Assembly (NCBI GenBank): GCA_963082975.1 | Contig: OY720350.1 | Span: 9,505,488 to 9,569,487, forward strand | From: Labia minor | Lineage: Eukaryota > Arthropoda > Insecta > Dermaptera > Spongiphoridae | DNA length: 64,000 nucleotides | Reading direction: 5' to 3' | Shown here: positions 1 through 9,932 of the stretch, in pieces | How positions within the stretch are numbered: position 1 is the first letter of the stretch | Layout of the letters: every line of letters starts with the position of its first letter | Notes under the pieces: model-generated | Told to the model about the DNA's origin: nothing | Databases searched by the model: none | Seen by the model: the letters and a program-made list of their open reading frames with translations, nothing else | Made by a program: the position numbers and the translations under genes

Positions 1-18
1 ATATTTATATTAGTCATA

Positions 19-270
19 TTAGCACACTATGAGCGGGGCGGGTATTTGTACCCGTTGCGGGGACTGCCACTTATAAGCGGGACGGGTATTTATACCCGTT
101 GGCACTTATATGAGGGATATATATTAGTTATCGTTTAAAATAAGTAATTTTAAGTGACACAAGAGAAAATATATATTATATAAGTGGCAACGGGTATAAA
201 TACCCGCCCCGCTTATAAGTGGCAGTCCCCGCAACGGGTACAAATACCCGCCCGCTCATAGTGTGTTAAT
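19..270. repeat. Fold-back (long inverted repeat) element with nested palindromes
   Basis: Two arms of about 100 bases (19-128 and 162-270) are reverse complements with only a few differences, around a short AT-rich spacer. Each arm holds two copies of a smaller palindrome of the form CGGGTA-TTT-TACCCG, so the element can fold as one long hairpin or as four small ones. The arms are GC-rich in an AT-rich neighbourhood. No coding capacity is seen. A clear target duplication could not be found. It is probably a fold-back or MITE-type non-autonomous DNA element; the superfamily is not assignable. Confidence 0.8.
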
Positions 271-2328
271 TAGTTGAAAAAATCATAAATTATATAAAAC
301 TTTTATATATTTGTAATATATTTATATATTGTACTTCATATTAATGAATATAGATTTAATTTTTTTTTTTTTAAGTAAGAATTTAAATGTTTCAAAAGTC
401 ATGTGAGTATGTAGTTATGTAACAAGTATTTACTTTAATTTATCATTTAAAAAAATTAAATTTTAAAAATTAAAATACTCGTTAAATGTGAATGTGGAGA
501 GTGGATTGTTTTAGGAAAAAAAAATTATTTGTTATTAATTCTAATGATTGGATTTTTTAAGGGATACTTTTTAGTAGCATCTATATATGTAGGATTAACT
601 ATAAATATGTTTATATAAATATTTTTTTTTTATTTTTCAAAATAAATCTTATAATTCATTCTATTTCTAAAAATAAAAATTCAATTATTGTTTTAGGTAT
701 TTTTATTTATTTACTTTTCTATTTTTAACATTTATATGTAGATATTTTAGTTTATTTATTGGTTTACTCAATTTATCTACATATATCCCATATGTTTTTT
801 TTTGTTTTTTTTTTTTTTTTTTGTTTTTTGTACATGTGAATTCGGTTTTTTCCCATGTCATTCTAACAACTGCCTGACAATCATTCGTATTTGACCTCAT
901 CCCTGGATATATCTACCCATTGCTACTCCTCTTCCCTCCAATAGGCTAAATTCCAGTTTGCTTTTCTAATGTGACACTTGAATACAAGTGAAATAAAATT
1001 AAAAAAAAAAAAAAATTGTATTTGTTCAAACGGACTGTAAATAATAATTCACTATGCATTTTAATTTAATTCACTCAACGGAGTATTTGTCCAAATATAT
1101 TTTCACATACCTCTGTCTGCATTTATATATTCGTGTGTGTGTGTGTGTTGGTATATTTACACATTCAACCACGAATAGGACGGGGTGAGTTAGAATTACA
1201 AATTCTGTAATAATTAACTTGGCTCTCGCAAGAGAGAGAGCGAGAGAGGGGTCCGTTTGTTTTCAATTCAAATCAACCCGAAATTATTGTTATGATACGA
1301 GACCAGGATCTATAATTGAGATCAACAATCTAGATCCGCCATGATGTTTGTATAAGTGCCGCAGCCCCCCCCCCCATTCTCTTTCATCTTTTCAGTCACA
1401 CACGTCATCAGCCTCCATCCACCAATTTTAGATGCATTACGCATATTTCGATCTTTCTATCAAAACCGAATTAATACACCAATTGAATTGCAGTTTTATT
1501 CGAGACAATTCACCACTAATGACTTTGAAATAACGTACATACAACAGAAACAACGATATTCACTCTCATTCTCTCTGATTCGTCCAATTCACAAATCCGT
1601 TTAATTTTCCTGTAATCCAACTTGTGATATTAACGAATTACACTAAAAACGATTTTAAATTCTATACGACGATACTAGACCATATGTTCCAAGCTTTTTT
1701 TTTAAATCCCAGTTCAATTTCAACTTTTTATCAGTGGTGTATTGGGAGGGGAACGCGGGGCAACGACGTTCCCTTACTTTTTTTGAGAACCGGAACGTGT
1801 TCCAGTACTTTTTCATGTCCCGACAACTCCCACTTAAATTTACTGTTACAATTTCTTTTGAAGAAAATAATTAATAATAAAAATGAATTGGTATTTTATT
1901 TAATTCATATGATTTATTAAAAAAGTCATGAATAATAATGTTAATTAATAGAGAATAAAAAAAGACAAAAATTCCAAAGATGTAAGGACCAATAAAAATC
2001 TAGCATGTTCATTTTCCAGTACAGCACCAATTAACTTATAGTTCAAGTAATTAAATGAAAAATATTTTTTATTTGTTTCATTTCTCTTTCTGGATTACTT
2101 ATAAGATAATCATCAATTTTTTTTTATATGACGTTCACAACACAGTAATATTATAACACTGATGAAAAAATACAATAAATTTTCTTAGCAAGTGTTATGT
2201 TTGTTTGCCCCATCCTTATCTTAATAATATTATTTGGGGAGTGAAAGTTATAATAGGAGAGTCCTCCTAGGGGACTATTTTAGGTAAGCTCATCAAACAT
2301 CAGCACCAATCAACATTTGCCTTATAAG
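271..2328. other. AT-rich stretch without recognisable gene
   Basis: Poly-A and poly-T runs, a (GT)n run near 1132-1149, a GA-rich run near 1226-1250 and a C-run near 1367-1375. Short open frames at 1356-1604 and 1624-1920 have no family resemblance and look like chance. A GC-richer patch at about 1735-1830 could be a decayed repeat. Confidence 0.6.
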
Positions 2329-2330
2329 TA

Positions 2331-2596
2331 GGGTGACCAAACGTCAAGTTTTTTCGGGATTGTCCCATTTTTAGGTGCTCTGTCCCGGAGTTTCGAAAAA
2401 AGTCTTCGGGACAGCCTTTTATGCCGTTTTTTTTTAAATATTGAGGACATTTCGTACTTTTATTTGGTTCTAAAAAAAAGTTAAAACGTTTTCTGAACTA
2501 AGCTTTTAAACATTTCAGACTTTTTTCTAATTTTTTTCAATTTGGTTATTTGGTTCTAAAAAAAAAAGGTAAACTATTTTCGAAATATGGTCACCC
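2331..2596. mobile_element. TA-flanked MITE, family C, complete copy
   Basis: The ends are inverted repeats GGGTGACCA and TGGTCACCC, each directly flanked by TA, as expected for Tc1/mariner-type integration. The interior has the family hallmark phrases TGTCCCG, CTTCGGGACAGCC and an A-run following GGTTCT. The same family recurs at 7170, 9750, 24753, 43719 and 58506. It is non-coding and non-autonomous. Confidence 0.75.
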
Positions 2597-2614
2597 TATA
2601 TATATATATATATA

Positions 2615-2902
2615 TATAAATTATATTTATAACTTCTTTTAACCTTAGTGTATATAGTTTAGGATAGAGGGCTTATTAAGTATTTATTAAGTATTAATGT
2701 AAGATAAGCAGTTAGTTTAATTTTGATTGTGTATATAATATATTCTATAAATAACGTGTAATTTAATTATTCTTTTAGGTATGTATTATTTAAATGTGTA
2801 AATATTCTAATAATTGTATAATAATTGTAAATATTCTTTTAGAATTAATAAAATCACGACAAAAACGAAGAAACCTTTCTCTCATTTGAAAGCCACCTTA
2901 CA
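2615..2902 (+). repeat. 5' LTR of the Gypsy element
   Basis: 288 bases, ending TTACA, with no difference seen from the LTR at 6838-7125. It contains AATAAA-like signals near its right end. The left end reads TATAA instead of the usual TG start. Confidence 0.92.
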
Positions 2903-2928
2903 AATTAAATTACCTGGAAATTTTTAGA

Positions 2929-4065
2929 ATGGATACAAGCCGATTGGAAGAAAATAAATTATATGTACACATCATAAAAACAAATGAAAATGAATTTAGA
3001 CTGGAAGGTCTTTCGCTAGATAAAATCTTATGGTATGCACTTCCAGACGAATATCAATATTTGGCAGATCACAAGGTACTTATTCAAAAATCATCAATAA
3101 AAAACGCTATTGTGGCTATAAAACCTATTAATGGTTATCGGAAAATAGGACTTAAAATAGACGAAAATTTAATGAAAGAATATTTCGATGAAGATGATAA
3201 CCTTTGCTATAAAAATATTCCATTGGAAGAAATAAATTCAATTCAATCGGAATTAAAGTATAATCAATCTGATGAAGAAAATGTTTTAACTAAAGAAATA
3301 AATGATTTGAAGTTAAAAAAATATTTAAATAAAATAAATTTTCACGAGGTGGAAAAAAAATTTATTTTAAACAAATTTGATAAAAAACACAATCCGATAA
3401 AATGGTTTGAACAATTTGAAAAAGAATGCGAAAGACACCATGTTGATTTGGATATTGATAAAGTTGAAATTTTACGTTTTTTTGTTTCGGGCCCAACCAA
3501 AGATTGGTATGAGGCTAATTTAAAAAAAATTGGATTAGAAAAATGGAATTCATGGAAACATTCATTTTTAAATGTATTTATAGATAAAGGATGGTCTATA
3601 ATTAGAAAAGCTTATAATTATAAATATCTAGGCGGATCATTTATAGATTATGCGATATGTAAAGAGAATTTATTATTAGAGGCTGAAAATAAGAGTCGAG
3701 TTGAAGCAAGAATTAATATGATTGTTGTCGGATTACCAATGGATATTCAAAATCAATTAGATAGGGAAGAAATTACAACTATAGAAAAACTTTTTACAGA
3801 ATTAAGGAAATTAGACAATAGATTTAATCAAAAGAAAATTGAATCGAATTTTAATGAAAATATTAAACAAGGAAAATATGAACAAAAACTTAAATTTTCT
3901 AATTTTTTAAAAAAACCATGTTTCATTTGCGAAAATCTTGGATGGTTTAATCGTTTCCATCCAAGTAACGAATGTAGAAATAAAAGTTTGTTTGAAAAGA
4001 AAATACAAATGAATAAATCCAATTATGGCAAAAATGAAACAGAAAATAAAATTTCTTTAAACTAG
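2929..4065 (+). CDS. gag-like protein of the Gypsy element
   Basis: A 378-residue open frame starting 26 bases after the 5' LTR. The middle part (about residues 155-265) has the aromatic, helical pattern of a retrotransposon gag capsid-like domain (KWFEQFEKECE, DWYEANL, W-rich). Near the C terminus a C-x2-C-x9-H-x4-C cluster (C331, C334, H344, C349) resembles the zinc-knuckle-like motif of arthropod Gypsy gags. In the family this protein packages element RNA in cytoplasmic particles. The pol-like frame follows within 15 bases. Recognition rests on context and general pattern. Confidence 0.85.
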   Translation: MDTSRLEENKLYVHIIKTNENEFRLEGLSLDKILWYALPDEYQYLADHKVLIQKSSIKNAIVAIKPINGYRKIGLKIDENLMKEYFDEDDNLCYKNIPLEEINSIQSELKYNQSDEENVLTKEINDLKLKKYLNKINFHEVEKKFILNKFDKKHNPIKWFEQFEKECERHHVDLDIDKVEILRFFVSGPTKDWYEANLKKIGLEKWNSWKHSFLNVFIDKGWSIIRKAYNYKYLGGSFIDYAICKENLLLEAENKSRVEARINMIVVGLPMDIQNQLDREEITTIEKLFTELRKLDNRFNQKKIESNFNENIKQGKYEQKLKFSNFLKKPCFICENLGWFNRFHPSNECRNKSLFEKKIQMNKSNYGKNETENKISLN

Positions 4066-4079
4066 AAAGCCCGGGAAGA

Positions 4080-5909
4080 TTGAATCCATTAATAAAAATA
4101 AATGTAATTATCAATGGGAAAATAAAAACTAAAGCCATTTATGATAGTGGTTCTAATGTTAGTTTAATAAACAGAAGAATCACTAATCTTTTAAAATTAG
4201 ATACCATTGATTCTGAAAATAGTTTTAAAACTTTCAATGGATTCAACTTAAGCACTGCCCGGGGTAATGTTATATTACAAATTGGAAATGTCAAAAATCG
4301 ATTAAAAGTATACATAATGGATGAAAATAAATTTTCATATGACATATTATTAGGTCTCGACGCTATTCAAAATTTTAAACTGATACAAGATGAAAATTTG
4401 AAAATTTTACAAAGAATTGATAATAATAAAATAATTAAATTGGATGAGATTTCATTTGATAAGAGGACTAATGATGTTATTAATGAAGATACAATTGATG
4501 AAAATATTAATGATACTTTTGATAAAGAATTTAAGATGAATTTAAATCACATAAACAATGAAAAACAAAAATCAATGATAACAAATTTAATCAAGAGTTA
4601 TAAACATATATTCGCTAAAGATAAATTCGACGTTGGAAAGGTGAAGTCAAAAGAAGCAGAAATTAAATTAATAAGAGAAGAATATGTAAATTCTCGTCCA
4701 TACAAATGTTCTATACCAGATGAAAAAGAAATTAGATCACAAATTAAACAGTTACTAGAAGCAGATTTAATAGAAGAATCAGATTCGCCGTTTTCTTCCC
4801 CTGTAACTCTTGCTTATAAAAAACAAGAGGGGCGTAAGTCGAGATTATGCATTGATTTTAGAAAATTAAATAATTTAATAATACCAGAATGTTACCCTTT
4901 TCCAACTATTAACGATGTTATAGAAAAAGTATCCAACTGTAAATATTTTACAGTCATCGATATAAATTCTGCATTTTGGAATATAGTTCTTACAGAAAAA
5001 GACCGAGAGAAGACATCTTTTATAACAAAATTTGGTAAATTTATGTTTAAAGTGCTTCCATTTGGATTAAAGAATTCGCCAACAATTTTTCAAAGAATTT
5101 TATCAAATATCATAAGAAAAAATAATCTATCCGAATTTTGCATTAATTATATCGATGACATTTTACTATTTTCAAGAACATGGGATGATCATATTAAACA
5201 TATTGAAGAACTGTTAAAAGTTATGGCAGAAGAAGGGTTCAAGCTCAACTTATTAAAATGTACATTTGCAAATAAATCTGTTAAATATTTAGGCCATTTA
5301 CTTGAGGAGAACAAAATTTCACCAGCCCGTGAAAACCTTGTTGCAATAAAGAATCTCCAAAGACCAACTGATAAATCGGGAGTGCGTAGCGTTTTAGGAT
5401 CAATAAATTTTTACCTAAAATATATTGAAAATAGTTCTGAAAAATTTGAACCATTGCATAGATTACTCAAGAAGAATATCCCATTTATTTGGACAGATGA
5501 ATGTGAAAAAAGTTTTAACATGATAAAGGAGTATTTATGTTCTTCACCAATTTTATCGATTTATGACATAAATAAGGATATATATATTGAAACAGATGCG
5601 AGCTATAAAGGTATGGGAGCCACCTTAAAACAACCACAAGATGATGGAAAACTACACCCGGTAGCATATTTTTCGAGAAAATTATCTGAAAAAGAAAAAC
5701 GGATGGACATAATACATTTAGAATGTAAAGCTATTAAAGATGCTATAAAACATTGGCAATATTATGTTATTGGTCGGCAATTTACCGTATGCTGCGATCA
5801 TAAACCATTAGAAAATTTGAAAACCAAAGCTAGAACGGATGAAATACTAGGTGATTTGGTTAATTACTTATCCCAATATAATTTTAAAATTATTTATAAG
5901 AAAGGATAA
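4080..5909 (+). CDS. Gypsy pol part: protease, reverse transcriptase, RNase H
   Basis: A 609-residue open frame. The aspartic protease active site is D22-S-G near the N terminus. Reverse transcriptase spans roughly residues 195-400, with the conserved D294 (TVIDINSAFW), the FGLKNSPTIFQR region and the catalytic box YIDD at 357-360. RNase H follows (D506 in ETDAS, E548, D573 in CDHKPL). Together these activities process the polyprotein and copy element RNA into cDNA in cytoplasmic particles. Domain order and motifs place it in Ty3/Gypsy. The integrase part lies directly downstream as a separate frame. Confidence 0.95.
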   Translation: MNPLIKINVIINGKIKTKAIYDSGSNVSLINRRITNLLKLDTIDSENSFKTFNGFNLSTARGNVILQIGNVKNRLKVYIMDENKFSYDILLGLDAIQNFKLIQDENLKILQRIDNNKIIKLDEISFDKRTNDVINEDTIDENINDTFDKEFKMNLNHINNEKQKSMITNLIKSYKHIFAKDKFDVGKVKSKEAEIKLIREEYVNSRPYKCSIPDEKEIRSQIKQLLEADLIEESDSPFSSPVTLAYKKQEGRKSRLCIDFRKLNNLIIPECYPFPTINDVIEKVSNCKYFTVIDINSAFWNIVLTEKDREKTSFITKFGKFMFKVLPFGLKNSPTIFQRILSNIIRKNNLSEFCINYIDDILLFSRTWDDHIKHIEELLKVMAEEGFKLNLLKCTFANKSVKYLGHLLEENKISPARENLVAIKNLQRPTDKSGVRSVLGSINFYLKYIENSSEKFEPLHRLLKKNIPFIWTDECEKSFNMIKEYLCSSPILSIYDINKDIYIETDASYKGMGATLKQPQDDGKLHPVAYFSRKLSEKEKRMDIIHLECKAIKDAIKHWQYYVIGRQFTVCCDHKPLENLKTKARTDEILGDLVNYLSQYNFKIIYKKG

Positions 5910-5932
5910 GAAAATATTATTATTTTAAAAAT

Positions 5933-6814
5933 ATGGATAAGTTGATAGATACATTTTGTAAAAGCTGTTCGATTTGCATAGAAAATAAGGTTCGTAGGAG
6001 TAGACTAATTGGTTTAATGTCAAAACTAGGCCCAGCGACAGAACCATATGAGATCATGTCTATTGACACGGTTGGTGGATTTGGAGGTAATAGATCACCA
6101 AAGAAATATTTACATATCTTGTTAGATCATTTTAGTAGATACACTTGGATTTCAACATCAGTAAGCCAATGTTCTAGAGATTTTATAAAGATGATTGACC
6201 CAATAGCAAAGAAAAACAAAATTAAAATTCTGTTAGCTGATCAATATTCGGGATTGCAATCTACAGAATTTCAAAAATATCTTACTGGGATGAATATCAA
6301 ATTGATATATACCTCGATTGACTGTCCACAATCGAATGGACTTAATGAGAGGTTAAACCAGACGTTGGTTAATCGAATCAGGTGCAAGGTGAATAGTGGA
6401 GATAGAAGAGCTTGGTCGAAAATTGCGGAAGAGTGTGCGTGTGAATATAATCGCACTATTCATACAGCAACCAAGTATGAACCTGGCTATCTACTTTTCG
6501 GGAAACAATCCAGTATTTCTCCTTTCGAAATAAAAAGTGATCTATTAGAAGATAGAAGAAGAGCCTTGTTAAATTCTTCAAAAAACTTTGAAATAAACAA
6601 GAGAAGATTTGACAAGAACAGAAGAGAGTATGAATTTTCTGATGGGGATGAAGTTTACATAGAAAATGGAAATAAACTAAATAGGAAAAAATTGGATAAA
6701 GTAAGAATAGGTCCTTATAAAATTTTAAAAAGAATTTCTTCCTCGATATATAAAGTTAATTGGGGGAAAAAGGGAAAACTTGTTCATTCAAGCAAATTAT
6801 CACCTTTTCAGTGA
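5933..6814 (+). CDS. Gypsy pol part: integrase
   Basis: A 293-residue open frame with the retroviral-type integrase catalytic core. D45 (MSIDTVG), D103 (LADQYSG) and E139 (GLNER) give the D,D(35)E spacing typical of the family. The core is followed by a basic C-terminal region (KVRIGPYKILKRI) like the chromatin- or DNA-binding tail of Gypsy integrases. In the family this enzyme inserts the cDNA into the host genome. It ends 24 bases before the 3' LTR, with the purine tract in between. Confidence 0.94.
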   Translation: MDKLIDTFCKSCSICIENKVRRSRLIGLMSKLGPATEPYEIMSIDTVGGFGGNRSPKKYLHILLDHFSRYTWISTSVSQCSRDFIKMIDPIAKKNKIKILLADQYSGLQSTEFQKYLTGMNIKLIYTSIDCPQSNGLNERLNQTLVNRIRCKVNSGDRRAWSKIAEECACEYNRTIHTATKYEPGYLLFGKQSSISPFEIKSDLLEDRRRALLNSSKNFEINKRRFDKNRREYEFSDGDEVYIENGNKLNRKKLDKVRIGPYKILKRISSSIYKVNWGKKGKLVHSSKLSPFQ

Positions 6815-6837
6815 AAAAGTGACCTTTGGGGGGGAGG

Positions 6838-7125
6838 TATAAATTATATTTATAACTTCTTTTAACCTTAGTGTATATAGTTTAGGATAGAGGGCTTATT
6901 AAGTATTTATTAAGTATTAATGTAAGATAAGCAGTTAGTTTAATTTTGATTGTGTATATAATATATTCTATAAATAACGTGTAATTTAATTATTCTTTTA
7001 GGTATGTATTATTTAAATGTGTAAATATTCTAATAATTGTATAATAATTGTAAATATTCTTTTAGAATTAATAAAATCACGACAAAAACGAAGAAACCTT
7101 TCTCTCATTTGAAAGCCACCTTACA
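6838..7125 (+). repeat. 3' LTR of the Gypsy element
   Basis: 288 bases, matching 2615-2902 base for base as far as read by eye. It is preceded by the polypurine tract at about 6828-6837 and followed by a (TA)n tract. Confidence 0.92.
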
Positions 7126-7169
7126 TATATATATATATATATATATAAAGAATTATATTTATAATAAAA

Positions 7170-7445
7170 TCAAATAAAAATTAAGATGTTATGTTTTGTA
7201 TACTTCTTTCCAATTTATTTTAATATTCAAGATTTGAAGAATTCGATTCGAACTTTTTATCTGTACTTTTGATTGTTTCGAAAAAAGTCTTCGGGACAGC
7301 CTATTGTCCCGTTTTTTTTTAAATATTGAAGACATTTCGAACTTTTTCCAAATTTTTTTCAATTTGGTTCTAAAAGAAAAAAAATTGTAAAACGTTTTCT
7401 GGACTAACCTCTTAAACATTTCGTACTTTTTTCAAAATTTTTAAG
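7170..7445. mobile_element. Family C MITE fragment
   Basis: Holds the family C core (CTTCGGGACAGCCTATTGTC, GGTTCT plus A-run, TTTTCTGGACTAA) and a 60-base segment starting TTAAGATGTTATG that also occurs at 43950-44010. At 43719 that segment lies after the core; here it lies before it, so the fragment is rearranged or part of a former tandem pair. Clear terminal repeats are missing. Confidence 0.6.
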
Positions 7446-7713
7446 CAACTCATTAATTTTATGAATTAGTTTTTTTTAAAACATTTCCTCGAATGTAATG
7501 TAAAATAACAAACTAGTGGACAAAAGATATTGGTTTGATTTGAAATTTTTATTAATTATTGGTAAATATTATATGTATATATGTACTCTTACAATTAGTG
7601 ATAATGAAAAAATTTCAATATTATTGAAAACCTTTATAAAATAATAAATAAATCAGCAATTTTATAAAACAAATATAAATTAAATAAATAAATAAATTCA
7701 AATTAAATAAAAC

Positions 7714-8232
7714 CAGTGGCGCAGCCAGAAAATTGACACTCGGGAGGGGGGAAGGGGTGTTTGACTAGCCTTAGGCGGGGTGTAATCTGAAATTAGTCTC
7801 CACTTCATAATATTTATGAAATGATCAATTAATGTATTAATGTATTAATAATAAAAATATTTAGAATTTGTGCAATTTTTTATATAATTTATATCTAATT
7901 TTTTATATAATTTACATCTAAATAGTAGTCAAATTATTTAATCATCTAGTAATCTTATATTATGTCTTTTGTTTTTTATGATTTAGGAGAAATAATAAAA
8001 TAATATTTTTTATTTCTTTACGAAAAAATAAGCAATTTTTATTTTTGTTAAAATTTTTTTAAAACTTATATTTTATACACAAGTTATACTTTAAGAATCT
8101 TTTTTTTTCAAATAGATTATATTTTTTCTTTTCTATTTGTAATATAGCACATTATGTACTGTACATAATATATATCAATTTGAATTTTTTTCTCTCCTGA
8201 GGGTAGATCTAACCCCCCTGGTTCCGCCACTG
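7714..8232. mobile_element. hAT-type MITE with perfect 8-bp target duplication
   Basis: Starts CAGTGGCGCAGCCAG and ends with the imperfect inverted repeat CTGGTTCCGCCACTG. The element is flanked on both sides by AATAAAAC (7706-7713 and 8233-8240), a perfect 8-bp duplication, the hallmark of hAT transposition. It is 519 bases with an AT-rich interior and no coding frame. Confidence 0.9.
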
Positions 8233-8484
8233 AATAAAACGAATATTCTTTTAGTTATCAACGATTTTGCTTTTTTTTTGTTGTAAAGAATTACTTTTTA
8301 TATTACAAATTTGTAAAATTATTTCTTTAATACAAAGTTTGTCAATCTATTTTATCCCTAATGTAATTTGATTTTAGATTTTTTGTTTTTATTTTTTTGT
8401 GTTGGTTTATCTACTGATTATGTCTAAATAACATCCACAAAATACCCTCACTTAACTAGTATTTTATTTTTAATTTACTTATCG

Positions 8485-8751
8485 ATGGCTAATCCTTTTA
8501 ATGCTTTGACAATTAGGTATTAGAATCGAAAGTTAGTTCAATTTGGGAAGCCCTATTTTGAATTACAAAACAAGATTTCCGATGCTAATGGTCAAAAGTT
8601 TTCGTACAATCAACCCCTAAATGAGCCTGCCATCAGGGGATGGGAGGGTCAAGCTTTTGAGGGAAAAGTTTACCAATGGAGGGTTAGCCCTTTAGGCATC
8701 ACTCAAATATTAGAGAATAGGTTTCCTGGTTGTCAGAAAGCGAGTCTCTAA
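8485..8751 (+). pseudogene. Unrecognised short coding relic
   Basis: A stretch of about 230 bases (8524-8751) reads open without a stop in one frame. Its composition is protein-like (rich in G, Q, P, F, N and W, for example GWEGQAFEGKVYQWRVS) and clearly GC-richer than its surroundings. The same frame extends upstream to a possible start at 8485, with about one interruption overall. I do not recognise the family and no motif points to a function. It may be a relic of a host gene or of a mobile or viral element, or chance in a local GC-rich patch. Confidence 0.3.
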
Positions 8752-8865
8752 AACCACAATGGGAGTGAGATAGAAAGAGGGCAGTGGGGGGAGAAATAGG
8801 CATTTATAAATTACATCTTCTTATCATTACATTACATATTATAATCATTTAATCATAAAATAAAA

Positions 8866-9517
8866 ATAGTTGACCTGTGGCCAGGCACAGAACCGAACAG
8901 AACAGAACAGAACAGAACAGAACAATTTCAAATATTTTAAATGTATCTATTAATGCAAAAAAAACAGATATGCATATAACATAAATATTTTTAATTTTAT
9001 TTTATTTATAATATATAGCTGAATATACCCGGCGTTGCCCGTGATCTTTCCCGGGATCATAATAAAGAGGCTGTGAGGTCATCAAGGGCTGGGTGACGTC
9101 ATATAATTTTAAATTAAGAAAAACCTAATGAAGATAATTTTTCCCCGAGGATAAAACCAATACAAAGTGCATGATTCGTGGAGATATGCAAAAAATCTCC
9201 TTATGTGAAATTTGGTGTGAAAATAACCCTTCCCTTCCTATCGTCGATCGCTAAATCTACCACTTCCGGTTTCCGGATATACACCAAAGGTTGATCAATT
9301 CATCATACTGATGCATTAAGTAAATATACCAAATTTTATCAAAATCCGTTGAGCCGTTCAAGCTGTACACATCTATACGAATGGACGGAAATACCTCATG
9401 CTAAAAATACTTTTTCCTGTTAATAAAATACATGATTCGTGGAGATATGTAAAAATCTCAAAATGTGAAATTTGGTGTGAAAACAATACCTCCCTTACTA
9501 TAGTCTGTCGGTAAAAA
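8866..9517 (+). mobile_element. Family A (HINE-like) repeat, full-length copy
   Basis: Begins AGTTGACCTGTGGCC and ends CTGTCGGTAAAAA, the two ends of family A. The 5' subterminal repeat, normally ACCGACCGACG, is overgrown here by an (ACAGA)n pentanucleotide run at about 8893-8925. The interior shows the family phrases GACGTCATATAATTTTAAAT, CACTTCCGGTTTCCGG and the first 3'-end-like module. It also carries the longer TAGCTGAATATACCCGGCGTT variant. Non-coding. Confidence 0.85.
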
Positions 9518-9749
9518 ATTATTCAATTCTAAATAAATTCTAAATTTATTGAATAATATTAATATGAGTAATAATATTAGTCGTGTTGTTTAAAATTTAT
9601 AAACTTTTATACTAATAAAATCTTTAACAAATTATATTTTACTAGTAAATTATAAAAATTAAAGACATTTATTTATTTATTTATTCAAAAGTATTTAAAA
9701 AAGTTTAAAAACTGACAAATTGTACATATTTGTATGTATACCATATTTA

Positions 9750-9929
9750 GGGTGACCAAAAGTCCCGTTTTTAGGTGCTCTGTCCCGGCGTCCCGAAAAA
9801 ATCTTCGGTCCCGTTTTTTTTTAAATATTTAGGAGATTTCGAACTTTTTTTCAAAATTTCAATTTCAATTTGGCTCTAAAGAAAAAAAAAAGTTTGTCCC
9901 GGTTTGATGCTTTCGAAATATGGACACCC
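9750..9929. mobile_element. TA-flanked MITE, family C, short complete copy
   Basis: The ends GGGTGACCA and TGGACACCC are flanked by TA on both sides. The interior is the family C core, shortened to 180 bases. Non-coding. Confidence 0.75.
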
Positions 9930-9932
9930 TAA

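Larger units (their letters stand above)
2615..7125 (+). mobile_element. Ty3/Gypsy LTR retrotransposon
   Basis: A 4.5-kb LTR element with 288-base direct LTRs, a gag-like frame, then protease, reverse transcriptase, RNase H and integrase in the Gypsy order. A purine-rich tract (GGGGGGGAGG) directly precedes the 3' LTR. It sits in a (TA)n tract, so the target duplication cannot be read exactly, although TATAT occurs on both sides. The LTRs look identical by eye, which means a very young insertion. The coding region appears to carry about one break. No envelope-like frame is seen. Confidence 0.93.

Noticed and set aside
1624-1920. 98-codon frame near a GC-richer patch, with a CAGTGG-like hAT start nearby
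   Set aside because: No matching right end or 8-bp duplication was found, and the frame has no recognisable domain.
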